Assembly: GCA_029262935.1 (NCBI GenBank) | Contig: JAJCYK010000004.1 | Span: 1-10,863, forward strand | Origin: Cytophagales bacterium | GTDB lineage: Bacteria; Bacteroidota; Bacteroidia; Cytophagales; Cyclobacteriaceae | Length of the DNA: 10,863 bases | Direction: 5' to 3' | In this document: positions 1 through 5,931 of the stretch, in pieces | Position numbering within the stretch: the first letter of the stretch is position 1 | How the letters are laid out: each line of letters opens with the position of its first letter | The notes under the pieces: generated by a model | Databases searched by the model: none | What the model saw: only the letters and a program-made list of their open reading frames with translations | Told to the model about the DNA's origin: nothing | Program-made: the position numbers and the translations under genes

Positions 1-253
1 ATTGTTGGTCTATTTGGCGATACTGTAAAAAGGTTTTTTCTTGTAAATAGCTCAATATTTCGGATAGACTCATGTCCGCGGCAGGAGGAATTACCTGCAC
101 ACCGGATACATTAGCATCTAAATAAGTAAAGTTCAGGCCGTGAGTTTTTTCGATGGTTTGTAAGACCTCCTTTAAGGGTTTTGGGGTAGCTTGTTGTGCC
201 TTCAGGGATAAAAAACAAACAAGTAATAAAAAGATGCAGCTAGTTCGTCTCAC
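1..253 (-). CDS. TonB-dependent receptor, N-terminal part (signal peptide and STN domain), runs off left edge
   Basis: Reading the minus strand from a GTG at 253 gives 84 codons open to the window edge. Residues 1-19 form a signal peptide: two Arg, then a Leu/Phe/Val-rich core ending SLKA before QQ. Residues ~24-84 resemble the secretin/TonB N-terminal (STN) domain, with the PLKEVLQTIEKTHGLNFTYL pattern and the later MSLSEILSYL helix. In Bacteroidota this domain precedes SusC/FecA-like outer-membrane receptors and touches the FecR protein in the periplasm. The start is chosen because an in-frame TGA lies just upstream of the GTG and no ATG is available before the signal peptide. The reading frame overlaps the 3' end of the FecR gene by 14 bases, suggesting translational coupling. 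The barrel and plug are outside the window, so substrate and full family are unknown. Confidence 0.85.
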   Translation of the reverse strand, partial: MRRTSCIFLLLVCFLSLKAQQATPKPLKEVLQTIEKTHGLNFTYLDANVSGVQVIPPAADMSLSEILSYLQEKTFLQYRQIDQQ

Positions 254-1154
254 TAGTAAGGATCACGGTTTGGTTATCCTTAATTTGATATCCTAAATTC
301 AAAGGCTGGGTGATCGACTTAAGAGCTAAGTCGATATCTTTGTGGGTGAAGCTTCCGCTAAACAACTGGGATAAATCAAGATCACTACTAGTAATGATTA
401 CTTGATATTGTCTTTCAAATTCTCTTAATACCTCGCCGTAAGGTACACTGGCAAAACTGCTTTTAAAGTTAATCCAGGAAGGGGCTTTATCTGCCAAATT
501 ACTTTCTTTAAGAACTGTACCATTGATTATTCGCAACATATGAGCTGCTGGTAGTTGCTGATCAAGATCCTGAGCGGTTATCTGGACTAAGCCTTCATAG
601 CAGATTACTTCAAAATAGTTTCCCCGAGTCTTGACATTAAACTCCGTACCGAGTACGGATACTACTCCATCAGGGGTTTTCACGGTAAATTTTGCACCTT
701 TTGCTACTTTGAAATAAGCCTCCCCATTTAGATCCAAGGCTCGATTATTTGTCCAATCCTCATTCTGATAACTTATAGTTGAAGAAGCATTTAAAAACAC
801 TTCTGATTGATCGGGTAAGGTAAATTCCGTAGTCTGTCCTACGTCGGTAGTAACGGTTTGGAACGAGACTGCCTGACCAGGCCAAAATACATACAAACAA
901 ACTCCTGCGATTAGTACTGCGGCTACCCTTAGTAAAGGTTTCCACCAATTTAGGGGCACTTCTTTCGCAACGTTATGTTCGAGATTTAATCGGTCAAAAG
1001 ACGTGGACTTTTCCAATGAAGGCGCCTTGAAATTTTGGATAGCCTGGTCAAGCTTTTGGATGTCTTTAAAGTCTTCACTTTGTTCAAAATGCTTCTTTTC
1101 AGCTTCCGTTAGCGTCCCATCTAACCACTTTTTTATATAAAAATCTTGATCCAT
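240..1154 (-). CDS. FecR-family anti-sigma factor
   Basis: This 304-residue protein has the standard FecR layout. A short cytoplasmic N-terminal region (1-70) should bind the sigma factor. One membrane segment follows at ~73-91 (LLRVAAVLIAGVCLYVFW). A periplasmic FecR domain spans ~100-193, with the conserved LPDQSEVFLNASSTISY, GEAYFKV and VSVLGTEFNV stretches. A C-terminal domain at ~230-300 matches the DUF4974 type seen in Bacteroidota FecR proteins and probably meets the receptor's STN domain. It lies 61 bases downstream of the sigma factor gene and overlaps the receptor start, so the three form one operon. An AGAGGA stretch lies a few bases before the ATG. The likely role is to hold or activate the sigma factor according to the receptor's ligand state. 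The ligand is not visible. Confidence 0.95.
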   Translation of the reverse strand: MDQDFYIKKWLDGTLTEAEKKHFEQSEDFKDIQKLDQAIQNFKAPSLEKSTSFDRLNLEHNVAKEVPLNWWKPLLRVAAVLIAGVCLYVFWPGQAVSFQTVTTDVGQTTEFTLPDQSEVFLNASSTISYQNEDWTNNRALDLNGEAYFKVAKGAKFTVKTPDGVVSVLGTEFNVKTRGNYFEVICYEGLVQITAQDLDQQLPAAHMLRIINGTVLKESNLADKAPSWINFKSSFASVPYGEVLREFERQYQVIITSSDLDLSQLFSGSFTHKDIDLALKSITQPLNLGYQIKDNQTVILTSETN

Positions 1155-1215
1155 TAATCCTCTTTTCTATAGTAATAACCGTTACCATCGGCATTTTCCT
1201 ACTTTATCATTGATT

Positions 1216-1731
1216 TTATTTTAATTCTTTCAGACTTACCCTGAGCTTATTCAGAGCGGTGTAAATTCTTTTTTCAACTGCCTTACGTGAAATTCCCAGC
1301 ATATCGGCAATCTCTTGATGTTTTTTGCCTTCTATGCGATTCAGCATGAACGTCACTCGTTGCTCCTCCGTTAATTGCTGCAAAGCATTTTGTAGACGAT
1401 CCATATATTCAGTTTCTTCCAAAACATATTGAGGCGTCTCTATAGTACGATCATTTACCGGCTGCTTTTGATACTTCAACACCGTTTTCTTCTTATCGAG
1501 TTCATTTAACATTTGGTTTCTGGCCACTGTAAACAAAAACCCCCGGGCCTTTTCTATAGGTACGTCTTTACAATGATTCCAAAGCTTTATAAAAGCTTCT
1601 TGCACTAAATCTTTAGGATAATTGTCACCTCCATATTTATAATAAAGAAAATCGTGCAAATCCTTAGCATGTTCGTTAAACAGCTTCTGGAAAACGGATT
1701 CCTGGCAAATATTTTGGGTGTTTTTAGACAT
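1216..1731 (-). CDS. ECF-type RNA polymerase sigma factor (sigma-70 family)
   Basis: The protein is 171 residues, typical of extracytoplasmic-function sigma factors that keep only regions 2 and 4. Region 2 covers ~16-82 and includes DLVQEAFIKLW (41-51), the part that recognises the -10 element, followed by ARGFLFTVARNQMLNELDKKK-like sequence. Region 4 covers ~112-168, with the helix-turn-helix in KKHQEIADMLGISRKAVEKR (136-155), the form common in Bacteroidota. It is the first gene of a minus-strand operon with the FecR protein and TonB receptor, so it probably drives transcription of the receptor and downstream uptake genes once the signal arrives. Its targets cannot be read from this window, though the divergent lipoprotein gene is a candidate. 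The ATG at 1731 is the first plausible start. Confidence 0.95.
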   Translation of the reverse strand: MSKNTQNICQESVFQKLFNEHAKDLHDFLYYKYGGDNYPKDLVQEAFIKLWNHCKDVPIEKARGFLFTVARNQMLNELDKKKTVLKYQKQPVNDRTIETPQYVLEETEYMDRLQNALQQLTEEQRVTFMLNRIEGKKHQEIADMLGISRKAVEKRIYTALNKLRVSLKELK

Positions 1732-1824
1732 TAGAGGAACAAGAGATACTAAATGTATTAAAAAATGCTTTTCATAGGTAGGAGATTATGCATTTCATCG
1801 GTTTTATAAACGCGAAGGATTTGA

Positions 1825-1856
1825 TAAAAGTATCTATTCAATACTACGCCATCAAA
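1825..1856 (-). promoter_or_regulatory. Possible Bacteroidota-type promoter for the sigma/FecR/receptor operon
   Basis: On the minus strand a TTTG (1856-1853) is followed after 20 bases by TACTTTTA (1832-1825). This is 7 of 8 to the Bacteroidota -7 consensus TAnnTTTG, with a -33 TTTG. The spacing is at the long end of the usual range. Initiation near 1819 would give a leader of about 90 bases before the sigma ATG. AT-rich DNA produces such matches by chance, so this is weak. The plus-strand gene at 1879 has no comparably good match in the same 147-base intergenic region. Confidence 0.25.
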
Positions 1857-1878
1857 TAGAACGAAAGCAAAACACCAG

Positions 1879-2982
1879 ATGATGAACATGATGAAAACAG
1901 TTTTTAAATTTTTCACGATGCTACTAGTTGGCTCCTGGGTATTTTTTAGTTGTCAAGAACCCATTAATGAGGTTGTTGACCCACCCGCGGATGCCATCAT
2001 TGCTCCCAATTCCAACATTGCGACACTCTTGCAGAGAGTCTCTTTAAATGACGGATCAGGAGATAATATTGTGGATAGTGCCAGTTGCCTTTCTTTGGCC
2101 TTTCCCTTTACCGTAAATGCCAATGGCTTGGAAATTATCATTGATTCTGAAGAGGACCTGGACCTTATTGAGGACATCTTCGATGAGTTTGAAGAAGATG
2201 ATGATCTTTTAGAAATCATTTTTCCTATAACCGTGATCCTTGCAGACCATACTGAGTTTACCATTGACAACGAAGATGCCTTTGAAGATTTAGTGGACCA
2301 GTGCAGCGATTTTGAAGATGAAGATATCGAATGTATTGATTTGGAGTATCCTGTTACCGTATCCACTTACGATACGGTGAATCAGACGTCCTCAGTTATT
2401 GTCTTGCAAAGCGATGAAGACCTTTATGATTTATTAGAAGAGCTGGACAACGATAACTTGCTGGGGTTCAATTTCCCAATTTCTGTCTTATTATCTGATA
2501 GCTCGGTGGTCGTGATCAACAATAACGACCAATTAGAAGAGATAATCGAAGATGTAGCTGATGACTGTGACGAAGATGACGATGATGACGACGACGATGA
2601 TTATGATGATGATGACGACGATGACAACCATCAAGGAGATACTGTAATCGTGGCCCCCATTATTATTGAAGGAGATTGGATCGTAGCACGATATGATGAT
2701 GCTGGAGCGGATGAAACGTCCAATTATGAAGGATTTGTTATTGATTTTGCAGCGGATAGCACGGTATTGGCTACTAAGGGTGATGATGTAATTGATGGTA
2801 CTTGGGAAGAGTTTACTGATGATGGAGTGCAAAAATTGGCCTTAGATTTCAATGAAGATGTTCCTTTCAATGAGTTTAATGACAATTGGGATATCGTAGA
2901 TGTGCGGGAGGATCGGATAGAACTGCATGATGTAAGTGAAGAAGATGGTACCACCGATATCCTGGTATTTGAGCGATTATAG
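1879..2982 (+). CDS. Acidic repeat lipoprotein with poly-Asp linker and lipocalin-like C-terminal domain, function unknown
   Basis: The protein is 367 residues with a hydrophobic signal and lipobox ending FFSC, giving a lipidated Cys25. Four related units follow, each with a [FY]-P-[IVF]-[ST]-V strand and a second strand plus an acidic helix. The prolines fall at 76, 116, 158 and 200, a period of 40-42. Cys70, Cys141, Cys152 and Cys230 lie at unit boundaries. I recall similar units (C..F.FP.T...dG..i.V.sdeel) in uncharacterised Bacteroidota surface proteins. Residues 228-249 are 19 Asp, one Glu, one Cys and one Tyr. Residues ~262-367 (EGDWIVARYDD, DETSNYEGFVIDF, ATKGDDVIDGTW, FERL) resemble lipocalin-like domains of Flavobacteria-type lipoproteins. 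The gene diverges from the sigma operon, which may control it. Cation binding is a guess from the acidity. The ATG at 1879 could be replaced by M2, M4 or M5 without affecting the signal. Confidence 0.8.
   Translation: MMNMMKTVFKFFTMLLVGSWVFFSCQEPINEVVDPPADAIIAPNSNIATLLQRVSLNDGSGDNIVDSASCLSLAFPFTVNANGLEIIIDSEEDLDLIEDIFDEFEEDDDLLEIIFPITVILADHTEFTIDNEDAFEDLVDQCSDFEDEDIECIDLEYPVTVSTYDTVNQTSSVIVLQSDEDLYDLLEELDNDNLLGFNFPISVLLSDSSVVVINNNDQLEEIIEDVADDCDEDDDDDDDDDYDDDDDDDNHQGDTVIVAPIIIEGDWIVARYDDAGADETSNYEGFVIDFAADSTVLATKGDDVIDGTWEEFTDDGVQKLALDFNEDVPFNEFNDNWDIVDVREDRIELHDVSEEDGTTDILVFERL
2560..2625 (+). repeat. GAY-codon microsatellite encoding the poly-aspartate linker
   Basis: Twenty-two codons, almost all GAT or GAC, encode residues 228-249 of the lipoprotein between its repeat region and the lipocalin-like domain. 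GAT and GAC are mixed irregularly, so the tract is not a perfect trinucleotide repeat. Slippage would change linker length in steps of one residue and keep the reading frame. Confidence 0.9.
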
Positions 2983-3003
2983 TAGCGTAAGTCATTAAAC
3001 ATG

Positions 3004-3042
3004 ATAATAAGGGCCACCTATTTGGGTGGCTTTTATTATTTT
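3004..3042 (+). terminator. Intrinsic terminator after the repeat lipoprotein gene
   Basis: A G+C core GCCACC (3013-3018) pairs with GGTGGC (3025-3030) around a six-base loop TATTTG. The stem extends outward through 3004-3012 with 3031-3039, including two G-U pairs, for about 15 pairs in all. The 3' arm is T-rich (TTTTATTATTTT), as expected for Rho-independent termination on the plus strand. It starts 22 bases past the lipoprotein stop codon and ends six bases before the ATG of the following oxygenase gene. Confidence 0.85.
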
Positions 3043-3048
3043 CAACCT

Positions 3049-4041
3049 ATGGAAGTTCCTTTAATAGACTTTAGTTCGTTCTCAGAAAGCACCACAACAC
3101 GGTCGGCAATTGCCCGACAGATTGCGAGGGCTTGCACGGATACGGGCTTTTTTTATATTTCCGGCCACGGAGTTGATCAAAGCTTGCAGGACCGGTTGGA
3201 GGACTTAAGCTGGCAGTTTTTTAGGCAACACCCCGCTCAAAAGGAAGCACTAGCCATGATCAAGGCCGGTAGGGCTTGGAGAGGCTATTTTGGAGTTGGC
3301 GCGGAGCTGACCTCAGGCAAGCCGGATTTAAAAGAGGGCCTTTACTTTGGGCAGGAGTTGCCGTACTCACACCCTGAGGTAAAGAAGGGTACTCCTTTAC
3401 ATGGTAGTAACCTTTTCCCAAGCATCCCACATTTTAAGAATACAGTTTTAGCCTACTTAGCCAGTATGACGGAGCTAGGGCATACCATCATGGCGGGAAT
3501 CGCCATTAGTTTGCAACTTCCTCAGGATTATTTCATCAAACGATACCTTAAGGATCCCCTTATTCTCTTTAGAATCTTTCATTACCCCAGGACAACCAAT
3601 GCACAACGGGAGCAATCGTTATGGGGTGTGGGAGAGCATACTGATTATGGTGTGCTCACTATCTTAAAACAGGACAAGGTTGGTGGGTTGCAAGTAAAAT
3701 CAAAAGATACCTGGATTGATGCTCCTTATATTCCCGGAACATTTGTTTGTAACATCGGAGATATGTTGGACTCTATCACCAGTGGATATTATCGCTCCAC
3801 TCCTCATCGGGTAGTAAACCAGAGCAACGAGGGCAGGTTGTCTTTTCCGTTCTTTTTTGACCCCAATTATGCAAGCACAGTGACTTCAGCAGAACTAGGC
3901 CACTTATCAAATTTTAAGACCCAGTCCTTTGATCGTTGGGATGGGGCAGACTTGAAGGGATTTTCGGGAACCTATGGATCTTATTTGCTGGCTAAAGTGG
4001 CTAAAGTGTTCCCTCAGTTGTTTGAGAATATTGATAATTAG
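3049..4041 (+). CDS. Isopenicillin N synthase-like 2-oxoglutarate/Fe(II)-dependent oxygenase
   Basis: I start this 330-residue protein at the ATG at 3049 (MEVPLIDFSSF), the typical N-terminus of the family. The in-frame ATG at 3001 would translate the terminator hairpin. The N-terminal region (DIOX_N-like) includes FFYISGHGV at ~34-42. The double-stranded beta-helix carries the iron triad H197-x-D199 (GEHTDYGVLTIL) and H253 (STPHRVVN), and the 2-oxoglutarate-binding R263-x-S265 (GRLSFPFFFDPNY). All catalytic residues are present, so it should be active. The family oxidises small molecules such as amino acids, peptides, plant-hormone-like compounds and nucleobases. The substrate cannot be told here. 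The first 17 bases of flanking DNA give no clear ribosome-binding site, and the immediate upstream DNA is the terminator, so its promoter is unclear. Cytosolic. Confidence 0.92.
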   Translation: MEVPLIDFSSFSESTTTRSAIARQIARACTDTGFFYISGHGVDQSLQDRLEDLSWQFFRQHPAQKEALAMIKAGRAWRGYFGVGAELTSGKPDLKEGLYFGQELPYSHPEVKKGTPLHGSNLFPSIPHFKNTVLAYLASMTELGHTIMAGIAISLQLPQDYFIKRYLKDPLILFRIFHYPRTTNAQREQSLWGVGEHTDYGVLTILKQDKVGGLQVKSKDTWIDAPYIPGTFVCNIGDMLDSITSGYYRSTPHRVVNQSNEGRLSFPFFFDPNYASTVTSAELGHLSNFKTQSFDRWDGADLKGFSGTYGSYLLAKVAKVFPQLFENIDN

Positions 4042-4065
4042 CATATAAACGCTGGCCATACAACC

Positions 4066-4077
4066 CGTATTAATACG
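4066..4077. repeat. 12-base perfect palindrome CGTATTAATACG
   Basis: A perfect inverted repeat without a loop lies between the oxygenase stop and the HIRAN gene, about 80 bases before the latter's preferred ATG. It could be a dimeric repressor site, but there is no second copy in the window that I found. The rest of the 116-base gap holds nothing I can identify. Confidence 0.35.
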
Positions 4078-4157
4078 TTCAAAAAGACGTAAATACCTCA
4101 TTGAAATCGGGAGTAATCCGTCCTACCTTAGATAGTAGCAATAAAAGCGATTCTCTA

Positions 4158-4538
4158 ATGGATACATCCGCTCAAATTGATCAGGAATTGGTGCATTCAG
4201 GATTTGCATTCCAGATGGGATTTCGGGCCATAGGCCCCTCTAACATAAGCATCTACCCTGAAGCGGGACAGGAGGTGGTTTTAGTTCCAGAGCCGGGTAA
4301 CCCGTTCGATCAACACGCCATTGCGCTCCACAATCAAGATGGCTTTTTTGGATACATTAACCCAGAACAGAACCAAGGCTTATCTAAGTACTTAGAAAGT
4401 AAAAATAACTATTACGCGAGCATTCGAATGTGTGCTGAATTGAATCAGACACATTCCATGAAATACATAATAACCGTATATGCCACTGATCTAATTGAAC
4501 AGTGTCATGAAGTTCTTCGGGTACCTACAAGAGGGTAG
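4158..4538 (+). CDS. Small stand-alone HIRAN-domain protein
   Basis: The preferred ATG at 4158 gives 126 residues. An in-frame TTG at 4101 would add 19 polar residues with no domain content. Nearly the whole protein matches the HIRAN pattern: a GFAFQMGFRAIG strand, then VVLVPEPGNPFDQHAIALH, then GFFGYINPEQNQGLSKYLES. The hallmark is the EP-x-NP-[YF]-D-x-x-A-I segment followed by G-[YF]-[IV]. In eukaryotic HLTF/Rad5 the domain binds 3'-OH single-stranded DNA ends. Bacterial stand-alone versions are largely uncharacterised and may bind nucleic acid or damaged ends. It ends 14 bases from the convergent VOC gene. It may be expressed with the oxygenase upstream (116-base gap) or alone. Confidence 0.75.
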   Translation: MDTSAQIDQELVHSGFAFQMGFRAIGPSNISIYPEAGQEVVLVPEPGNPFDQHAIALHNQDGFFGYINPEQNQGLSKYLESKNNYYASIRMCAELNQTHSMKYIITVYATDLIEQCHEVLRVPTRG

Positions 4539-4552
4539 ACTTGGTCCCATCA

Positions 4553-4936
4553 TTACTTAGCTAGGGGGTCAATGGACATGATGCATACTAAGTTTCCCTC
4601 GGTATCCTTAAATTTCACAATCCAGCCTACTGAGGGTATTGCAGCTTTTTCCATAACGATAACCCCTCCATTATTTTCTATCTTTTCGACAAATACATCG
4701 ACATCCTCCACCACTATGGTTCCTTCCATTCCCAGGATTTTTTCAGAAACAGGGGAATACCTACGACTTTGCAATGCGCCAATCAATTCCTGATCGTCTG
4801 ATTCACCGGTGGTTATCTGTTTGAAGTCTTCTGGGCCATAACTTTGAAAATTCCAATTGAACAAAGCGCCATAAAACCTTTGGGCTCGATCTATATCGTC
4901 GACATGCAAAGCAAAGTGGGATAGTTTATGTTTCAT
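4553..4936 (-). CDS. VOC (glyoxalase/bleomycin-resistance fold) family protein
   Basis: The 127-residue length and motifs fit a single-chain VOC protein made of two beta-alpha-beta-beta-beta modules. Module one opens with LSHFALHVDDIDRAQRFYGA and FNW (~5-28). Module two has TIVVEDVDVFVEKIENNGG (73-91) and ends with VKFKDTEGNLVCIM (107-120), the usual F-x-D-x-E-G-N strand. His7 and Glu113 sit where metal ligands occur in active glyoxalase-type members, but the full ligand set is not certain, so catalysis is unproven. Members include lyases, dioxygenases and binding or resistance proteins. Its ATG overlaps the stop of the upstream AraC regulator gene by four bases (ATGA), so the two are translationally coupled. 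The regulator may respond to the same compound this protein binds or converts. Confidence 0.88.
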   Translation of the reverse strand: MKHKLSHFALHVDDIDRAQRFYGALFNWNFQSYGPEDFKQITTGESDDQELIGALQSRRYSPVSEKILGMEGTIVVEDVDVFVEKIENNGGVIVMEKAAIPSVGWIVKFKDTEGNLVCIMSIDPLAK

Positions 4937-5847
4937 GATTCTTTATGATTTATAGTAATTGATTCTTTAGGATTGTCCTTAGACCAGCCTGTTAAGATTG
5001 TCGTCTGCAAGCCATACAAGTGGTTATTAGAACAGGGAATGATATTTATTCCTTGTGCTATCCATTGTGGTAGTTGTGAGGGTGCTGCCCCCAATATATT
5101 TTGGTAAGTCCTTGTCATATGTGCGTGATCGTAAAACCCACTGCTTAAGGCAGCTTCAGTCATTTTGACGCCCTTTAATACTGGGCTGAGTGATTTCACC
5201 AGTCGCCTCCACAGAACAAAGCTCTGAATGGGCTGACCGACTTGATCTTTAAAGAGGTGCCTAAGCCTACTTTCAGAAAGGCAAACTTCTTGGGCTATGT
5301 CCTTTACTTTAAATTGTTTAACGGAGGCGGCTTCTATGTAATTGATGGCCATTAGTACCCGAGGATCTACCTGATTTGAAACCTTTATCTCAACCAGAGA
5401 CTCCAAGATTTGACCGCAAGCGCTGAATATCACTTGGCAATCCCGTGATATTAGGAGTTTTTTGAAGTAATCCGTTTGCAAGTTTTCAATTTTGAAATCG
5501 TTTAACCCCGCAATGAGTTGGTCTGTGAGATATTTGTCTTTTAAAGATTGGGCGTACCTGGTGTCTTTGTCCAAGTAAATAAATAATTGAATACCTCCGT
5601 TGCTGTCAAGTTGGTGTACGTGATTCTCACCTATAAGGGCTGATTTGAACTTCCTCCAGGGATTTTTGACATCCCTTAGTAAGAATTGGTTTTCTATATC
5701 GAAAACCAACTGTAAAGTATTGTGAAAGTGTGGGTCTGTATTAAAGGAAGTGCCCCAAAACAAACTCATGCCATTCCAAACAAAAAGAGCCGAAGTATGT
5801 CCCTGGTTGTTGATTTTAGCCATATTGCTCAAGGTATTATTTATCAT
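4933..5847 (-). CDS. AraC-family transcriptional regulator
   Basis: The protein has 304 residues. The N-terminal half (~20-125) is a sensor-like beta-rich region with a cupin flavour (DPHFHNTLQLVFDI, HQLDSNGGIQLFIYLD). The C-terminal AraC DNA-binding domain spans ~162-263. Its first helix-turn-helix is at KVKDIAQEVCLSESRLRHLF (180-199). The second is around MTEAALSSGFYDHAHMTRTY (229-248), followed by GAAPSQL, where family members usually have G..P..y. A C-terminal tail of ~40 residues follows. An internal ATG at codon 9 (5823) is an alternative start, and neither has a clear ribosome-binding site. It is the first gene of a two-gene minus-strand operon with the VOC protein and diverges from the secreted protein gene at 5932 across 84 bases, so it may regulate either side. 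The inducer is unknown. Confidence 0.92.
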   Translation of the reverse strand: MINNTLSNMAKINNQGHTSALFVWNGMSLFWGTSFNTDPHFHNTLQLVFDIENQFLLRDVKNPWRKFKSALIGENHVHQLDSNGGIQLFIYLDKDTRYAQSLKDKYLTDQLIAGLNDFKIENLQTDYFKKLLISRDCQVIFSACGQILESLVEIKVSNQVDPRVLMAINYIEAASVKQFKVKDIAQEVCLSESRLRHLFKDQVGQPIQSFVLWRRLVKSLSPVLKGVKMTEAALSSGFYDHAHMTRTYQNILGAAPSQLPQWIAQGINIIPCSNNHLYGLQTTILTGWSKDNPKESITINHKES

Positions 5848-5931
5848 TCATTAAAGCTTGTAAAATCTGGCTGATTGAACTTGTTTGAGCTGCTCGTTGT
5901 AAATAAGTATAAATCCCCGTAATTTAATTTC

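Noticed and set aside
1953..2366. Long minus-strand open frame inside the repeat lipoprotein gene, Ser/Lys-rich
   Set aside because: It is the antisense of GAT/GAA-rich codons, which yields Ser/Ile/Phe codons and few stops. It has no domain or start signal.
2533..2832. Minus-strand frame rich in Ile and Val that looks like a membrane protein
   Set aside because: The hydrophobic run is the reverse complement of the poly-Asp codon tract (GAT/GAC to ATC/GTC), an artefact of the repeat.
3001..3048. N-terminal extension of the oxygenase from the ATG at 3001
   Set aside because: Those 16 codons are the terminator hairpin itself. The family's N-terminal pattern begins at the ATG at 3049.
4101..4157. 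TTG-initiated extension of the HIRAN protein
   Set aside because: TTG is a rare start, and the added 19 residues are polar and outside the domain. The ATG at 4158 is adequate. It cannot be excluded.
5848..5931. Promoter or operator in the 84-base gap between the AraC gene and the secreted protein gene
   Set aside because: Only a short GAGC-T-GCTC palindrome and AT-rich sequence are present. Neither strand has a convincing TTTG/TAnnTTTG pair at the right spacing.
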